A DNA stretch of 64,000 nt from Saxidomus purpurata. Its lineage: Eukaryota; Mollusca; Bivalvia; Venerida; Veneridae. How positions within the stretch are numbered: position 1 is the first letter of the stretch; every line of letters begins with the position of its first letter. Below the pieces are notes generated by a model. The model had not been told where the DNA came from, searched no databases, and saw only the letters and a program-made list of their open reading frames with translations. Shown piece after piece: positions 1-12,272 of this stretch. The stretch spans positions 4,249,721 through 4,313,720 of the forward strand of contig JAFMSR010000016.1 in assembly GCA_022818135.1 (NCBI GenBank), in the 5' to 3' direction. Made by a program: the position numbers and the translations under genes.

Positions 1-137
1 AGAACAATTTAGGCTCCTGTTTGCTATAAAACAGTACTTTTATACAAGCAACATCTTGGGAAATGCAAAGACTTTTGAAAACATTGCTTTTCATCTCATT
101 TTGTCCTGCATGACGTGATAACACAAGTTGCACTTAC

Positions 138-3100
138 CACTTTCACTATTTTCCACGTAACAGTCACATCTGAAGTTGGAAAAACACAACCTGTTTTCAC
201 TGAGATGGTTCCACTTCTGTAGGCACCAGGGTTTGTGAGAACTGTATCACTTGCAGTATACTCTGTACGAAAAATTTACAAATTTGAGATGAATAGCAGT
301 TCGCAACAATATCTCTTTCCTTTAAGCTGCATGACATATGACGGTTATGCTGATAAATAGGAGATTTTGTAAATGAGTCGAAGACAAACCTTAAAATATG
401 TCTGAGGAACGGCGTGTTTTATGAATCAGCCGTATTTTAAGAAGTAGACAAAATTCATTTTTCAATAAAAAGAAATGTCACAACAATTCATCTTATAATA
501 TTAAAGTACATATTTTGTTGGCAATCAGCGGCGAGTTTTGTAGATCTTATTTTGCACAGAGTTTCCAGAATGATTTTCACTTTGTTTGAGGGCATTATTT
601 ATTATAACAAAAGATTTTAATTAATCTGTTGTATTGAATGATGTTTAAACATTAAGAGAGAAAGTGTTTGATTCTTCTAAACAAATTGAATTTAGGCTGT
701 CATGACTTAACCCTATTGAATAATAACATAAGCTCGGTGTATTGTTCCATTTGTAAATATCCTTGCTCCAAGTAAGGCAACGACACATTGTTGTAAATCA
801 GTTCTTAAAGAAAGTGTTGATTCTATCATCTTGTACAGTGAAAATCATTTTTTTTAAGAATTTTGTAATTGTTTCGGCTAACTTATTTGCGTGAAACAAA
901 TCTGTCACAACTGAACGTGTCGAGTCTCGTTGCATGGAAGTATAAATATATTTAGACACCATTTAGGAATAAACATTTGATTTATCATTCTTGCAATGTC
1001 AAAAAAATACAGCGATTTAAGATATATGTAGGCTTTAAATATAGTTCTTAAAAAGAGTGTAATAGTTTAAATATGTCGAGGTGAGAAATACTAACGCCAT
1101 TTGTCAAAATTTAGTTTTTGTGTTTTTGAGTTCATTTGTTACACATACATATCCTCATGAAATATTACAGGAAAATACCACATTTCTTTTTAGATATAAG
1201 AAAATGCAAAACTATAGTAACTCAAAATGGCTGCTTTCTTATTTGCAATACTATTCTAAGTTGAGTTGATATAGTCTTGCACTAGAAAATAACATTATAC
1301 CGAAAGAAGTTTTGGGTGCAAGACTATTGCAAGTCAAGTTACAAGTAGTTTTGCATTTAAAATAAACTTAACTTCTAAGTATTTTAAGTGCAAGGGTACA
1401 GCTTGTCCAATTAAATATTTTGTGCAGGAACAAGAATTCATTTATGATAAACAGGTTGACATAATTATTGTCACTGTTGAAGTGTTTAAAGTCCTAGAAT
1501 GAGCCATTTTGGCAATTCTTACAGAGCGTTTAATTCTTTTGTGTATTAATGTGTTGGCAGTTTCTTTGTTTTCTTAAAAAGCTTTCGCAATCAACAGCTT
1601 CTCTAGAGATAAGAATATGGTGTTTCTAAAAAATAAAACTACTGGGACATGTCTTAGGGATTTACTCATAATGATTAGCCACACAAAATGATACATTACA
1701 ACAGACTTTGTGTCATTTGCATTTTCTAAATAATAACCAAATACAAACACAATGTGTTTTGTTCCACAATTTAGTGGCAGTAATGAACTCAAAACCATTT
1801 GAAAAGTAACTTGCAGAGATTTGCTGAAGCTAAAACTCTTGTACTTTTCTCGCTTCCCAAAAAGAATTGGACTACTTCCTGTATTTGTAAAAGAGATCTC
1901 TTCAGTGTAAGAATTAGAAATGCTGTAAAACATCAACAGGTCAACAGTCATGTATAGCGTCTCTCTTGGCTTAGAGTGATTTAGTCATTCACCTTAACAG
2001 ATGGGGGTCAAAATTCAAAATCCCTGCTGTTTTTTTTTTGTGGTACGGCCTGTTGCCGAGCAGCCAGCTAGTTAAGAATGTTTACCGTATGCCTGCCTGC
2101 TTTCAGCCTGGTAGAATATAGGAGGAAAATATGCTCAGAAAGTGTTTCATAACTTTTTCCCTTTGTTATTATGGTATACAAGGAATGACACTAAAAATAA
2201 AAACACTTAATAGTATTGCAGGGAATCAGAGCTGTGAATATTATGTAATGTGTGCATTTTTTCATGCTAATGAATAATCTTGTATATTGGTCTATTGTAC
2301 TTAGGATTACGAGGAAAAGTAAAAGCCTTTTCTTTTGGTTTGATTCACACCTAGAGCACTGAGGCCCTTTGGTAGCGACTTACCTACAGGAGCCATACAT
2401 GTATTTTGTTATATACAGTTAATGTTTAAATGTAAAAGTTTGTGATGTGGAAATGTTTGGGAATATATCGACATGTTTTAATTTGATATTGCAGGTTTTA
2501 AACATTCCACAAATTCTGATTGCAGTAAAATGAGATGTTACTTACATGGCAATGTACAAATCCACATGCAAAATTTTGAGATCATTAATTCATAAAATTT
2601 TCTGTAATTCATAACATTTGCAACCACAAAATGGCGCAAATACAACCACTTATACAGGAGTAAAACTTTAGAGCGCAAATATAACCACTTATAATGGGGT
2701 AAATTTTTCTTCCACAAATAAAACCACATGTGCTAGAGTAAAACTTTCAATCTGGAACGTAACCATTTGTACTGGAGTAAAACTTTCAATCACAAACATA
2801 GCCACTTGTACTGGAGTAAAACTTTCAATCACAAACATAGCCACTTGTACTGGAGTAAAACTTTCAATTGCGAACATAACCGTTTGTACTGGAGTAAAAC
2901 TTTCAATCACAAACATAACCACTTATACTGGAGTAAAACTTTCAATTGCAAACATAACTACTTGTACTGGAGTAAAACTTTCAACCGCGAACATAACCAC
3001 TTGTACTGGAGTAAAACTTTCAATCACAAACATAGCCACTTGTACTGGAGTAAAACTTTCAATTGCGAACATAACCGTTTGTACTGGAGTAAAACTTTCA

Positions 3101-6100
3101 ATCACAAACATAGCCACTTGTACTGGAGTAAAACTTTCAATCACAAACATAACCACTTATACTGGAGTAAAACTTTCAATTGCAAACATAACTACTTGTA
3201 CTGGAGTAAAACTTTCAACCGCGAACATAACCACTTGTACTGGAGTAAAACTTTCAATCACAAACATAGCCACTTGTACTGGAGTAAAACTTTCAATTGC
3301 GAACATAACCGTTTGTACTGGAGTAAAACTTTCAATCACAAACATAGCCACTTGTACTGGAGTAAAACTTTCAATCACAAACATAGCCACTTGTACTGGA
3401 GTAAAACTTTCAATCACAAACATAGCCACTTGTACTGGAGTAAAACTTTCAATCACAAACATAGCCACTTGTACTGGAGTAAAACTTTAGAGCGCAGATA
3501 TAACATTCATACTGGATTAAAATTTTGACCACGAATATAACCACTTGTACCGGAGTAAAATTTTCAACCACAAATATAACAACTTACACAGGGGTTAATA
3601 TTTTTTAGGATCATAGGTATAATAATATCGCTTCATAATTATAGAGTTACTTGCAGTGTGCAATACAGTTTTCACACCACCAAAACTGGGGTATTATTTT
3701 GCTATGTTCAATTTGTAAATGCCACTTAAAACTCTTCTACTGACTGAAGCTAGAATTCTTTGCCCTCGTAATTATTGTCAATGATTACTTTACATGTACC
3801 TTGTGTAATTCTAATCTATAATTATTTATTACGGTTTAGTATTTTGGCCAGTATATCAGTATTCTGCATTTACAACATTTTTTAAGACAAAGCAGGCATG
3901 CATGTAAAATAAGTCATGGTTCACTTTGATTTTTTCAATGGATTCAATGGCTTATTTTCAAGGATAGTTTATTTTTGAGATGGAAAAACATTCAATTAAG
4001 TGCTGTTTTCCACAAGAGGCTGAAATAGTCAATTTTCGGGTATATTATATATAATAAAGTTTAGAGCAGAGAGAATTTGAATTGGTTCTCTATACTTTGT
4101 AAATTACCTATTACTGGCAAAGATAACTGGTATCTGTTTTAAGATACACCTAGAAAATTTTGTTTCAATAGTTTGATATGGGCATAAAATTCATACTCGA
4201 TGATAATTTTATTAGGTTTAAACAGTATGAGAATGGACCATTGGATAGTTTGACTTGAATCAGAAGTGAATTATATTGCAGGGTGAAGAAATGCCCAGTT
4301 AACATAATTATGTAAATAGGAAAGATTTTTAAGACAAAGATTGGATTCATTTGCAGTATATCACTTATCCTTAAATGATTAGCAGCTGCAAAGTGTATTC
4401 AAGTATTCAGTCCAGGAAACAGAGTACATGTTACCCCACTGATCATGCTTATATTGAAACATGCTACATGGCAACACTTGCAAGCTATTGTACTTTCCAG
4501 GCTTTTCCCTGGGTTTTGAAAATCCGTTGCCAATTCAGCGATATTACAATTTGGACAGATATGGCCTTAACTTTTGACACCAATTTTAAATTTATTTCGC
4601 AACTCTGCAGAATGTGTGCTGTTGGTGTTATTGGCAGGGAAAGCCCTGCATTAATAGAATGACATGAAATTAATCTGTCCATTTTTCTCACTTCTAGAAG
4701 TAATATAAATCTGCACAACAAAATAAATGTTGACAATAAATTGAACCACTTTTTTAAAGAACAGTGACAGTATCCCTATCAAATTATATTCATTTGACTT
4801 TCTCATACATATTTACAAAATATATAATTAAATTTGTTCAAAATGAATAATGCTAGTTTGACATAAAAGTCACCGTTACTCAAAAGCTCGTAAGGAATAA
4901 TTATCATACATAGATGTGAAAAATCAAAGAGTATGATGCTTTTATCAGTTCCTTCTATAACTCAATCATCAGACTATAAAATAGATTTTTAGTAGAAATA
5001 ATATTAAAAGGTTTTATTCATATATATTTTTAAGATACAATAGTCTTGCATGAGAATCAGGTTGATAATCTCATAAAATAATACTGGCAAGACTATATTA
5101 ACTCAAGTTAATATAGTCTTGCACTGAAACTTCCATAGTCAAATAAAGGATTTTCAGAGGCAAGACTATATCAACTCAAATTTTCCGTTAAAAAGTCACA
5201 AATAGATAAAAGTTCCTATTAAGACTCCAATCTATTATGAAAACATATCTCATTTGTAGTTCACATACCAAAGAAAAGTTACAGTAGTCTAAACATTGTG
5301 AAAAAATACAGTTTTTTCCTTCTCCTGAAAAAAAATGTGGAAAGCAGTTAGTATAGTATTGCGCCGAACCCTCGATGTACAAGTTGACATAACGCACATT
5401 ATTATTTAAGAGTTTTGCACATTACCACCAAGCTTGAAAAAGTCCAAAGTAGTAACGAGAGTTTATTTAACATCGAAAAATTATACGCCTTTGAGTGTTT
5501 TATAGAAATTTTAAGCATTGCAGTTGGTTATGTGGCGCGCCCTCGTTAATTATTGCGCCCGACTGAGAAAAACCCCGGATTATACTTTGATTTCGATTAA
5601 GCACTCCAAACCGCCAAGCTGTAAATTATTTCTTAAATATTCGTGTAATTCGTTCACTCCTTTTGTTTACTGAGTGCATATCATACATGTATATTGTATT
5701 AAAGTCAAAAGCTCAGAATTGTCTAATGCGTTTCAAGCAGACTTTATTGCAACATAATTTCAAATACAGAAGTTAACTAAACAACAGCTGTCATTTATGA
5801 AATAACATCCGTTTCAGCGGTGTTAGTCGTTTAATAAACAATGATCTGGAGTACTGATACGCAGTGATTAGCCACGAAGGCCGTGGCATCCGTCCAAAAA
5901 GTTTCTAAGGTCAGAGATGGTGGTTTTTGTGGGCTTTTCTAATTTAGTTTGAGGAATGTAATGTTATAAACATTAAAACATCTTACAGGTAGCAGGTTTT
6001 AAAGAGCTCTCTTGATCGGCTATTAATGGGTTGTGTTAAAATGATCCGGTGAAGATTTACATGCAACAGTGTAGAACCTCAAAACATCAAATGAATCAGT

Positions 6101-7419
6101 TATTTTAAGGTTTGTCTTTAAATAATCCTGCTGCACTGAGAAACCTTAAAGCAGTATGCTGCTTTTTAAAGAAAAAACATAAAATCTCCTGACATTTTTC
6201 TTTGTATTGCCTCCATTGTAAATACTTACTAGCAATATACAGATCACTGGAACCTGTGTCTACTGCATCTGTACACGTGTAGGTTTTACAGTCGGCCAGT
6301 GATACAGATGCTAATGTCAGATTAAACACATTTGCTGATACATCTGTTCTATATGTGTGTCCAGTAGGTGAAGGGATGCATGCATTTTCAGTTGTACCAT
6401 CACATGTTGTAAGTACAGATGAGTCTAAGTCCCAAGTAATGGCAGTAGTGCTGGAACTTGTACGTTTGCATACAATTGTCACACTGTCACCAAAGGCAGG
6501 TTTGGTTGGGTCAAATGTTATAGAAATGCCTGTTACAAAAGGAACATAATAGAGTTTTTATGCACCATATCATTATTACAAGTAAAAAAAATAACTAGTA
6601 GAACAAATCGTATCAGACGGAATCAATAATGATACAAGGTCACAACAGGGAACATTTTTGCTAAACTATTTTAATTTCCCGAAAGTAGAATCATTACAAT
6701 GTAAACTAAAAGAAGCTCTCCCCTGTCTCCCTGCCAGTCATGTTGAAACTAATACTTGGGTATGTCATCTTAAGCGTCACATCAAGGAATGACTTCAATT
6801 CAATTACTAAAAACTGGGTTATAAATTAGCGGAGTGAGAAATTCGCAAAATAGCTAAAATTCAACATCGCGAAAATTACCCAGTTTACAATACTGTCAAG
6901 CCGGACGAGTCGTATTAAAAAAGGTTTTTATCCATAAATTTACAGCAATAAAAGGAAATTCAGCTATGTCCCCTTTGTTGCCAGGTTTTTTATTATACTA
7001 ACTTAAGCCACCAGGTAACACAAGTAGTGTTTCTTTAATACAGTCGCGCCACGTTTTTAAAATGTTGTCACATGTCCCCTTTTTTGGTCTTTACTGAAAA
7101 TTTAATTCATTTACAAATGAATTTATGAACAAATTACTTTTAGTATAGAATCTTAGAAACAATCATGTGAAATCTAGAAAAAAAAACTGAATTTCAGGTC
7201 TAGGAGATTCTGTAAAAGGAAATATGAAACGCTCACCTTGCGAAAGTTGTCATCATGTAATATACTAGTTATGTGGTCAGACAAACGGCAGACTGGATAC
7301 AAGGGAAAGCGTACAACCAGGTCAAGCCATAAACTGATTTTACACTAGTATCTAAAACAAGACTTACCAAAACAAACGTGTTGGAAACCTATCATCCAGA
7401 TAGCAACGGTAAAATACAT
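138..7419 (-). CDS. IgSF receptor-like gene, minus strand, 3' end outside the window
   Basis: Three coding exons are visible on the minus strand. Exon 1 (7419 down to 7368, 52 nt) encodes MYFTVAIWMIGFQHVCF plus one base, a plausible signal peptide, followed by donor GTAAGT. Exon 2 (6529 to 6230, 300 nt, phase 1-1) follows a pyrimidine-rich ...AACAG acceptor. It encodes one Ig domain starting ISITFDP, with core cysteines in TIVC and YTC, tryptophan in ITW, and an extra pair in TTC and NAC. Exon 3 (262 to 138, 125 nt, phase 1-0) encodes the front half of a further Ig domain (SVKTGC, TVTWK) and ends at GTAAGT, so the domain is split by a phase-0 intron and continues beyond the left edge. The 52-nt signal exon and the four-cysteine Ig match the layout of the plus-strand receptors, so this is probably a divergent relative. 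I see no other exon in the long intron, but a small one could be missed. Splice choices are from the sequence only. Confidence 0.7.
1271..1327. repeat. Short hairpin MITE
   Basis: Inverted 12-bp arms ATAGTCTTGCAC (1271-1282) and GTGCAAGACTAT (1316-1327) enclose about 33 bp. The arm motif, extended to the left as TTGAGTTGAT, recurs at 5045-5182, so this is a dispersed family and not a chance hairpin. No coding capacity. Confidence 0.6.
2640..3600. repeat. 39-bp minisatellite with higher-order structure
   Basis: About 18 near-identical 39-bp units (unit contains TGTACTGGAGTAAAACTTTC) run from roughly 2768 to 3489, with diverged units on both sides. Variants at the end of the unit (CACAAACATAGCC, TGCGAACATAACC, TGCAAACATAACT, CGCGAACATAACC) recur in a fixed order. 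The block from 2923 repeats at 3157, a 234-bp (six-unit) higher-order period. Because 39 is divisible by 3, the array is open in frames on both strands. It lies in the intron of the minus-strand IgSF gene, and I do not regard it as coding. Confidence 0.9.
3600..5040. other. Intronic sequence, nothing recognised
   Basis: AT-rich DNA in the intron of the minus-strand IgSF gene. Only short open frames without domain features or splice context are present. No repeat beyond short A/T tracts was recognised. The same holds for 263-1260 and 1330-2600. Confidence 0.4.
5045..5182. repeat. Two adjoining hairpin MITEs with a perfect palindrome at the junction
   Basis: Termini AATAGTCTTGCATG...GCAAGACTATATTAACT and AGTTAATATAGTCTTGC...GCAAGACTATATCAACTC define two small elements back to back. 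At the junction, 17-bp arms (5087-5103 and 5106-5122) form a perfect palindrome around a 2-bp centre. Same family as 1271-1327. Confidence 0.65.
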
Positions 7420-9858
7420 CACAGCTGTCTGAAATGCAGAGTACTAAGTACTAAGCAAACTTTCAACATGCATGCCAGGAAGCAGCATACAGTTTTGAAA
7501 ATCTATTTCAAGATAAAATATGTCAAGTGCTCTCACACTTGAAAAGATTTCACCAGGCAATCTGGCACAACAATTGATGTCTTTGAAGAACTCACCTTTG
7601 ACAAAATAAATGGTTGATTACATTTTTAAAGGACCAGATAAGTGTTTTTTTCTATTGTCTTCTGGGCTAAGAAATTTTATCAACAAAGTTCATTTAGATT
7701 TCCTTCAAACCAGGTTATTTGTTGCCTCCGGTGTGTTCTTGTATTCGATGAAAGAGACATATTTATTTGGTACATTAACACCTTTATTGAATGATTGTTT
7801 TGGTGAATACATATAGCTTTATGTAGCATTTAATATGTTACATATATATTTTATCAAATACGTTATCATCGCACAGTAAAAGCTAAGAATGCAATTATAC
7901 TGACCTTTAATTATATTTTCCGAAGCAATCTGTCTTGCATTTTTCTACCACGCGTTAATCTAAATATAAAAACAAATTCACCACTGCACTTGGTTTTCCA
8001 GTTTTTTTTCACGATCGAATGTAGACTATGGGATCCCCAGTCATAGTACGCCGTATATTGTGTCACTCTTCCAGTTATTACACTCTGTCAAACACCTAAA
8101 TATGCACTTAACGTTTCCTCATCAATAATTTGCTTTTCAAATAAGGCATAAATGTAGATCATACAAAGGGTATATGAGATACATATCCCGTTGTGGCTTA
8201 CATTTATATTCACTTCCTGATGTAAATTAACTTGTTCTTACAAACGTTTTGAATATTTTATCTAGCATATCGAACGTGAATTCGCCCCCGAGGATTTTGC
8301 TCCGACCCGATGATTTTGCCTTTGCCCGGGAAATAAAGTTATAGAGACGTGCATTAAATGTCGGGCAGAGTTATTCTTCCTGATAAATATGCCGTGTTCC
8401 TGTCTTGGAGCGAGGACTTGCTGACCTGGTATGGAGATGGCTGAAAATTTGCGAGTGTTTCGGAAAGAGTTTTAGACTGACACAGTGGACTGAGATAGAT
8501 CATTGAAGGTTGAAAGTATAGTCTTAACTCTATTATGCAACTGCGCTAACTAAATACACCACTATATTCCTTGTTACGGTGACATGTCTCATGATTCGGC
8601 GTAGGCCGACGTCTTAGTCGATATAGAATAAAGTATGCCTTTTGCCTCACGTGGTTCCCAGCACATTCAGCAAGTTTTAAATAGCGAAGTGATTAAAGCG
8701 GGTATCCAAATCGTGATGAGCTATTTCTTTTTTTGTTACAAGAAACCTCTAGAGTTTAGCATTTAGATCGCTCACCTTATTTTGATGAATTTAGACGAGA
8801 GTTAAATCTGTTACAGTATACGTGACACATCGTATTCAGTTTCCTTTTAGAAAATATGTTTATTCAATATAAAAGTCAATAACCTTGGAAACTAATTAGC
8901 ACACTCACTTGGTATCTGTAAATATTAAAACCGATTTGACCATATTTTTTAAAGATAGTTCTTGTTTACATTACGTTTCAATTTATCAAATTCATATGTG
9001 TCCACTGATACGGTGGTTATGATAGGCGTACGCCGGTTTACGTTTTAGCCAAGTCCGCCCGTCAATTTGATTCACTGCACAGTGTTGAAGGTAAAAGTAA
9101 CGCAGTGACTTGAGCGAGTACCCAGATGGTAAATGTTATCACTAGATCGCGCATTATACAAGAAACCCCATTAGTTTCGTTTAAGTTCCTCCACCTAACA
9201 ATAGACTTAAGTCAGTAACGATTTAATTGAGAGAGAAAAAAGGGGAGGGTATCATATCTACTTAGACATCTTACTCAATTTTAAGGTCATCGATCTTTTA
9301 AACAAATTTTAAACTGATAATTATAATAGGTTAGTGCCCTAAGTGTGGCGACGGTATTTTTCATAACTAAATGAGAAATATAAAAATTTGTAATTGAAAA
9401 TGTCAATTAAATATGATGTATCAAGTGTTGAGTAACAAGCTTCAGTGCAGGACAGTACCCTATGATGAGTCTGTGTTTCTCTGTGTTGGCTCACCGGAAA
9501 ATTAAATATAGAACACGGATCATAAGGAACCGGGACAAAGTTTTACGGCGATTGATAATAGTTTCCGAGAAAATCCGCCGCTGCTTACGGAGGTATTCTA
9601 AGCTAGTCCATTTCTCTGATTACTCATTCGTTGAGAGGAGTGCCTCATTTATGTAGAAAAGGCTGAGAGGAGTGCCTTAGAGGTAGGGAGGAGTGCCTCA
9701 TTTATGTTGAAAAGGCAGATTAGCTTATTTCTAACAAGATCCATCAAATGTTATACCCATGATAATTTTAACACCATATTTGGAGACACATAATTATATA
9801 GTTATTTTGGACTAGTCCATTTCTCTGATAACTTGCAAATCACAAAACGGAGCGGCGC
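7420..9858. other. Divergent intergenic region between the minus-strand IgSF gene and gene A
   Basis: About 2.4 kb separate the start codon of the minus-strand gene from the first recognisable part of gene A. I see no convincing coding exon. It holds a direct repeat of a GAGGAGTGCCTCATTTATGT-type motif (9637-9712), a direct repeat CTAGTCCATTTCTCTGAT (about 9603 and 9812), and the left arm (8293-8317) of a 25-bp inverted repeat whose right arm (9859-9883) lies at the start of gene A. Promoters for either gene would have to be here, but no core promoter motif stands out. Confidence 0.5.
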
Positions 9859-9883
9859 CAAATCATCGGGTCGGAGCAAAATC
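8293..9883. repeat. Widely spaced 25-bp inverted repeat flanking 1.54 kb
   Basis: Positions 8293-8317 and 9859-9883 are reverse complements at 24 of 25 positions (core CTCCGACCCGATGATTT against AAATCATCGGGTCGGAG). The right arm overlaps the place where the Ig3 exon of gene A should begin. The arms may be the ends of an inserted element or the scar of an inversion. I see no clear target duplication. Confidence 0.5.
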
Positions 9884-9887
9884 ATTG

Positions 9888-12272
9888 GGTCCTTTATCGA
9901 AGGACTTAACGGTCAGTCAGATATAGTTGTAGCCGAACATGATACAGATTTGCAGTTTACCTGCACTGTAGATAGTAACCCTACTTCGACTATAAAGCTT
10001 TTTTCAAAAGCAATATATTGAAGGAACAGTCAAACACAACGTCTCTTTTTTTTATACGGAGTAATGTCGCTTGCTTTCATAGCGGCGTCTATGAATGTGA
10101 AGAGTATAACACCTTGGGACATCCATCCAGCAACAACCTCAAGTTGTCAAATGTAAGTACTTCGTAAATATTCTGACATGAATGTATAGATAAAAATAAA
10201 AATAAAATTAATTTAATTATCAAATCTCGCAGCAAAGTAAGACATATAAAACTATAAAACCCACAACCCTGTAAGACAAGGCTTGAGACAAAACACAAGG
10301 TACACATGCAACTTTAATAATAGTAAGAACTTTAAAATATCAATATATTTTCTATGTAAAGAAAGTGATGTACAACATAAGCATAGAACAAACAATATGC
10401 TAAAAGTACACACAAAAGAAATGATATAGTGAGCTCAGCTCGTGAGTTTTCTGTTGGCAACTTGGAGTGACAAGCTTACAATAATTTGCTAAGAAAGCAA
10501 GAAGAATTAATTGCAATTCTTCTGTGGCCAATCTAAGCCAATATTTTATTAGTGTTATAGTTGAGGTGGCAAATTGAATTGTTAGTTGCTATATTTATCA
10601 GGTTCCCCGCGTCAACTTCATAAGACGGATCAGAATATCACCAGCTCATTACACGTCCCTGCGACACTAAGTTTTACTGTTTTAGCTTACCCTGAGCCAG
10701 GTTCCACGGGGTTTTCATGGCACAAGGAAAATGGAAAAGAATGGACATCGATTTTGAGCAATGCATATTTGCACATAACATCATCAGCTTTTCAGTCTAA
10801 CTTGAAAATTCTGAATGTATCGGAAACTGACTTTGGGCGCTATCGACTAACTGTTGCAAACAGCATGGGCAGTTATGTACAGTACTTTTTTCTTTCTAAC
10901 AAAGGTGAGCGCAATAATTGTAAAATAAGAGAATAAACGGATATCGAGATAGCAATATAACAAATAGTAATAGCATATACTTGTGATTATCATAATATGT
11001 GAACACAAAAAACTGACTGGATAAATACATGTCTATATAAGCCAATTAAAAAAAATCTTTCTAGTTAAATACGTCATTTCAAAAGCAGTCGTATATGTAT
11101 GTAAAAGATTTACTGCATCATTCATGTTCCTGTCTTAGGTTCGCCGGCTACATGTTCATGCAGAGCGAAAGCAAGTTCCACATGTATAATACTCAGTATT
11201 ACTCTTGGAACCGTTTGTGCCCTCCTGGCAGTATATGCAGCATCTATTACTATCTTGTACAAAAGGAAAACAACCAGCACAGGTAAAAAAACACTTTTGT
11301 AATATTAATTGAAATAACAACTTCCCTGTAGCTGAATGTTATGAAATTCTTGTAATGAAAAACATTTTCTTGAGACTTGTCACAGTTCTGGGCAGGTACA
11401 GAATTTCACAAGTCATAAATATACCATACATATGTAAATAGATAATTTATCATAAAATATATTGTTATGATATCGAGAAATTTCAAACAAACATGAGTAC
11501 ATTTATAAAAACGACTTCTACTTACTATATAAGAAAGCGGCCTTTAGATAAAAGATATAACATATTTTCGACACATGCTTATTGTACACTTGTAACCGTC
11601 AATTACCCGATATACACTTACGGTCTAGTAATTTGGCTAAAACGATTGTTGACCAATGCGCATGTATCATTTTATAAGCACAATCAAATTGCTATTGCTA
11701 CACAAACAAAAATCCATGTAAATGTTTTAAGCTCGTACTCATTCAAATTTCAAAACTGAAAATATGTTTTTAAATTTCAGAGACAAATCAAACAATCGAA
11801 TCATCGAAACAAATGTAAGCAAAGCACCTTCTACATATTGCCACTATGCTAACGATTTACAAACAATGCAATAAAGAGTTATCAGTTAAATATCACAACA
11901 TAATTTCTTCAGCAGTAAACTGTGATATAATAATACATATGTTTAGGTATTTATTTAGGCTAAACACATTTATTACAGAGTGTGGCCGTTCTTGTACGAT
12001 CAAAATGACAGTATCATACGTTTATTTCTGATTTGATTGCGAGTGGACAATATATCCGTTACAAAATCAGTGACTTAAATTGCAGAACATACGCCAATTT
12101 GAGCTTTAAATCAGATGTGGCTGCTGAAAGTCAGGGTCAACCTGATGAACAGGGACGAAACAACACCGATGCTCTAGATGGGGATGAAGATTCAACAAGA
12201 CAGTATACAGATCTCATTCAATATTCCAATGACGATCGCACACCATATGAAGTTCTTCAGACAGCTGAATGA
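9888..12272 (+). pseudogene. IgSF receptor gene A: decayed fourth paralogue, intact 3' exons
   Basis: No signal or Ig1/Ig2 exon is visible upstream. An Ig3-like exon (about 9888-10152; motifs FTCTVDSNP, then SNVACFH and YECEEYN) is broken by a one-base loss near 10009. It also lacks four bases before its donor relative to the paralogues, so it cannot join the next exon in frame. The other exons have good splice sites and frames: Ig4 10602-10904 (phase 1-1), transmembrane 11139-11282, micro-exon 11781-11814 and tail 12086-12272. The last three match B-D in length or phase. Ig4 has no counterpart in B-D; it has the Ig W and DFGRY motifs but lacks both core cysteines. The tail ends RQYTDLIQYSND...TPYEVLQTAE. 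It is either a pseudogene or a gene that skips Ig3 and uses a 5' exon I did not find. Confidence 0.7.

Noticed and set aside
1574..1951. 125-codon minus-strand frame
   Set aside because: No domain, signal or splice evidence. Composition looks like chance open frame in AT-rich intronic DNA.
2768..3489. CRISPR-like array
   Set aside because: Units are contiguous near-identical repeats without unique spacers, in a eukaryotic genome.
2767..3528. 253-codon plus-strand frame of YWSKTF repeats as a repetitive protein
   Set aside because: It is the in-frame reading of a 39-bp minisatellite that is also open on the other strand. It lies in an intron and has no supporting splice or start context.
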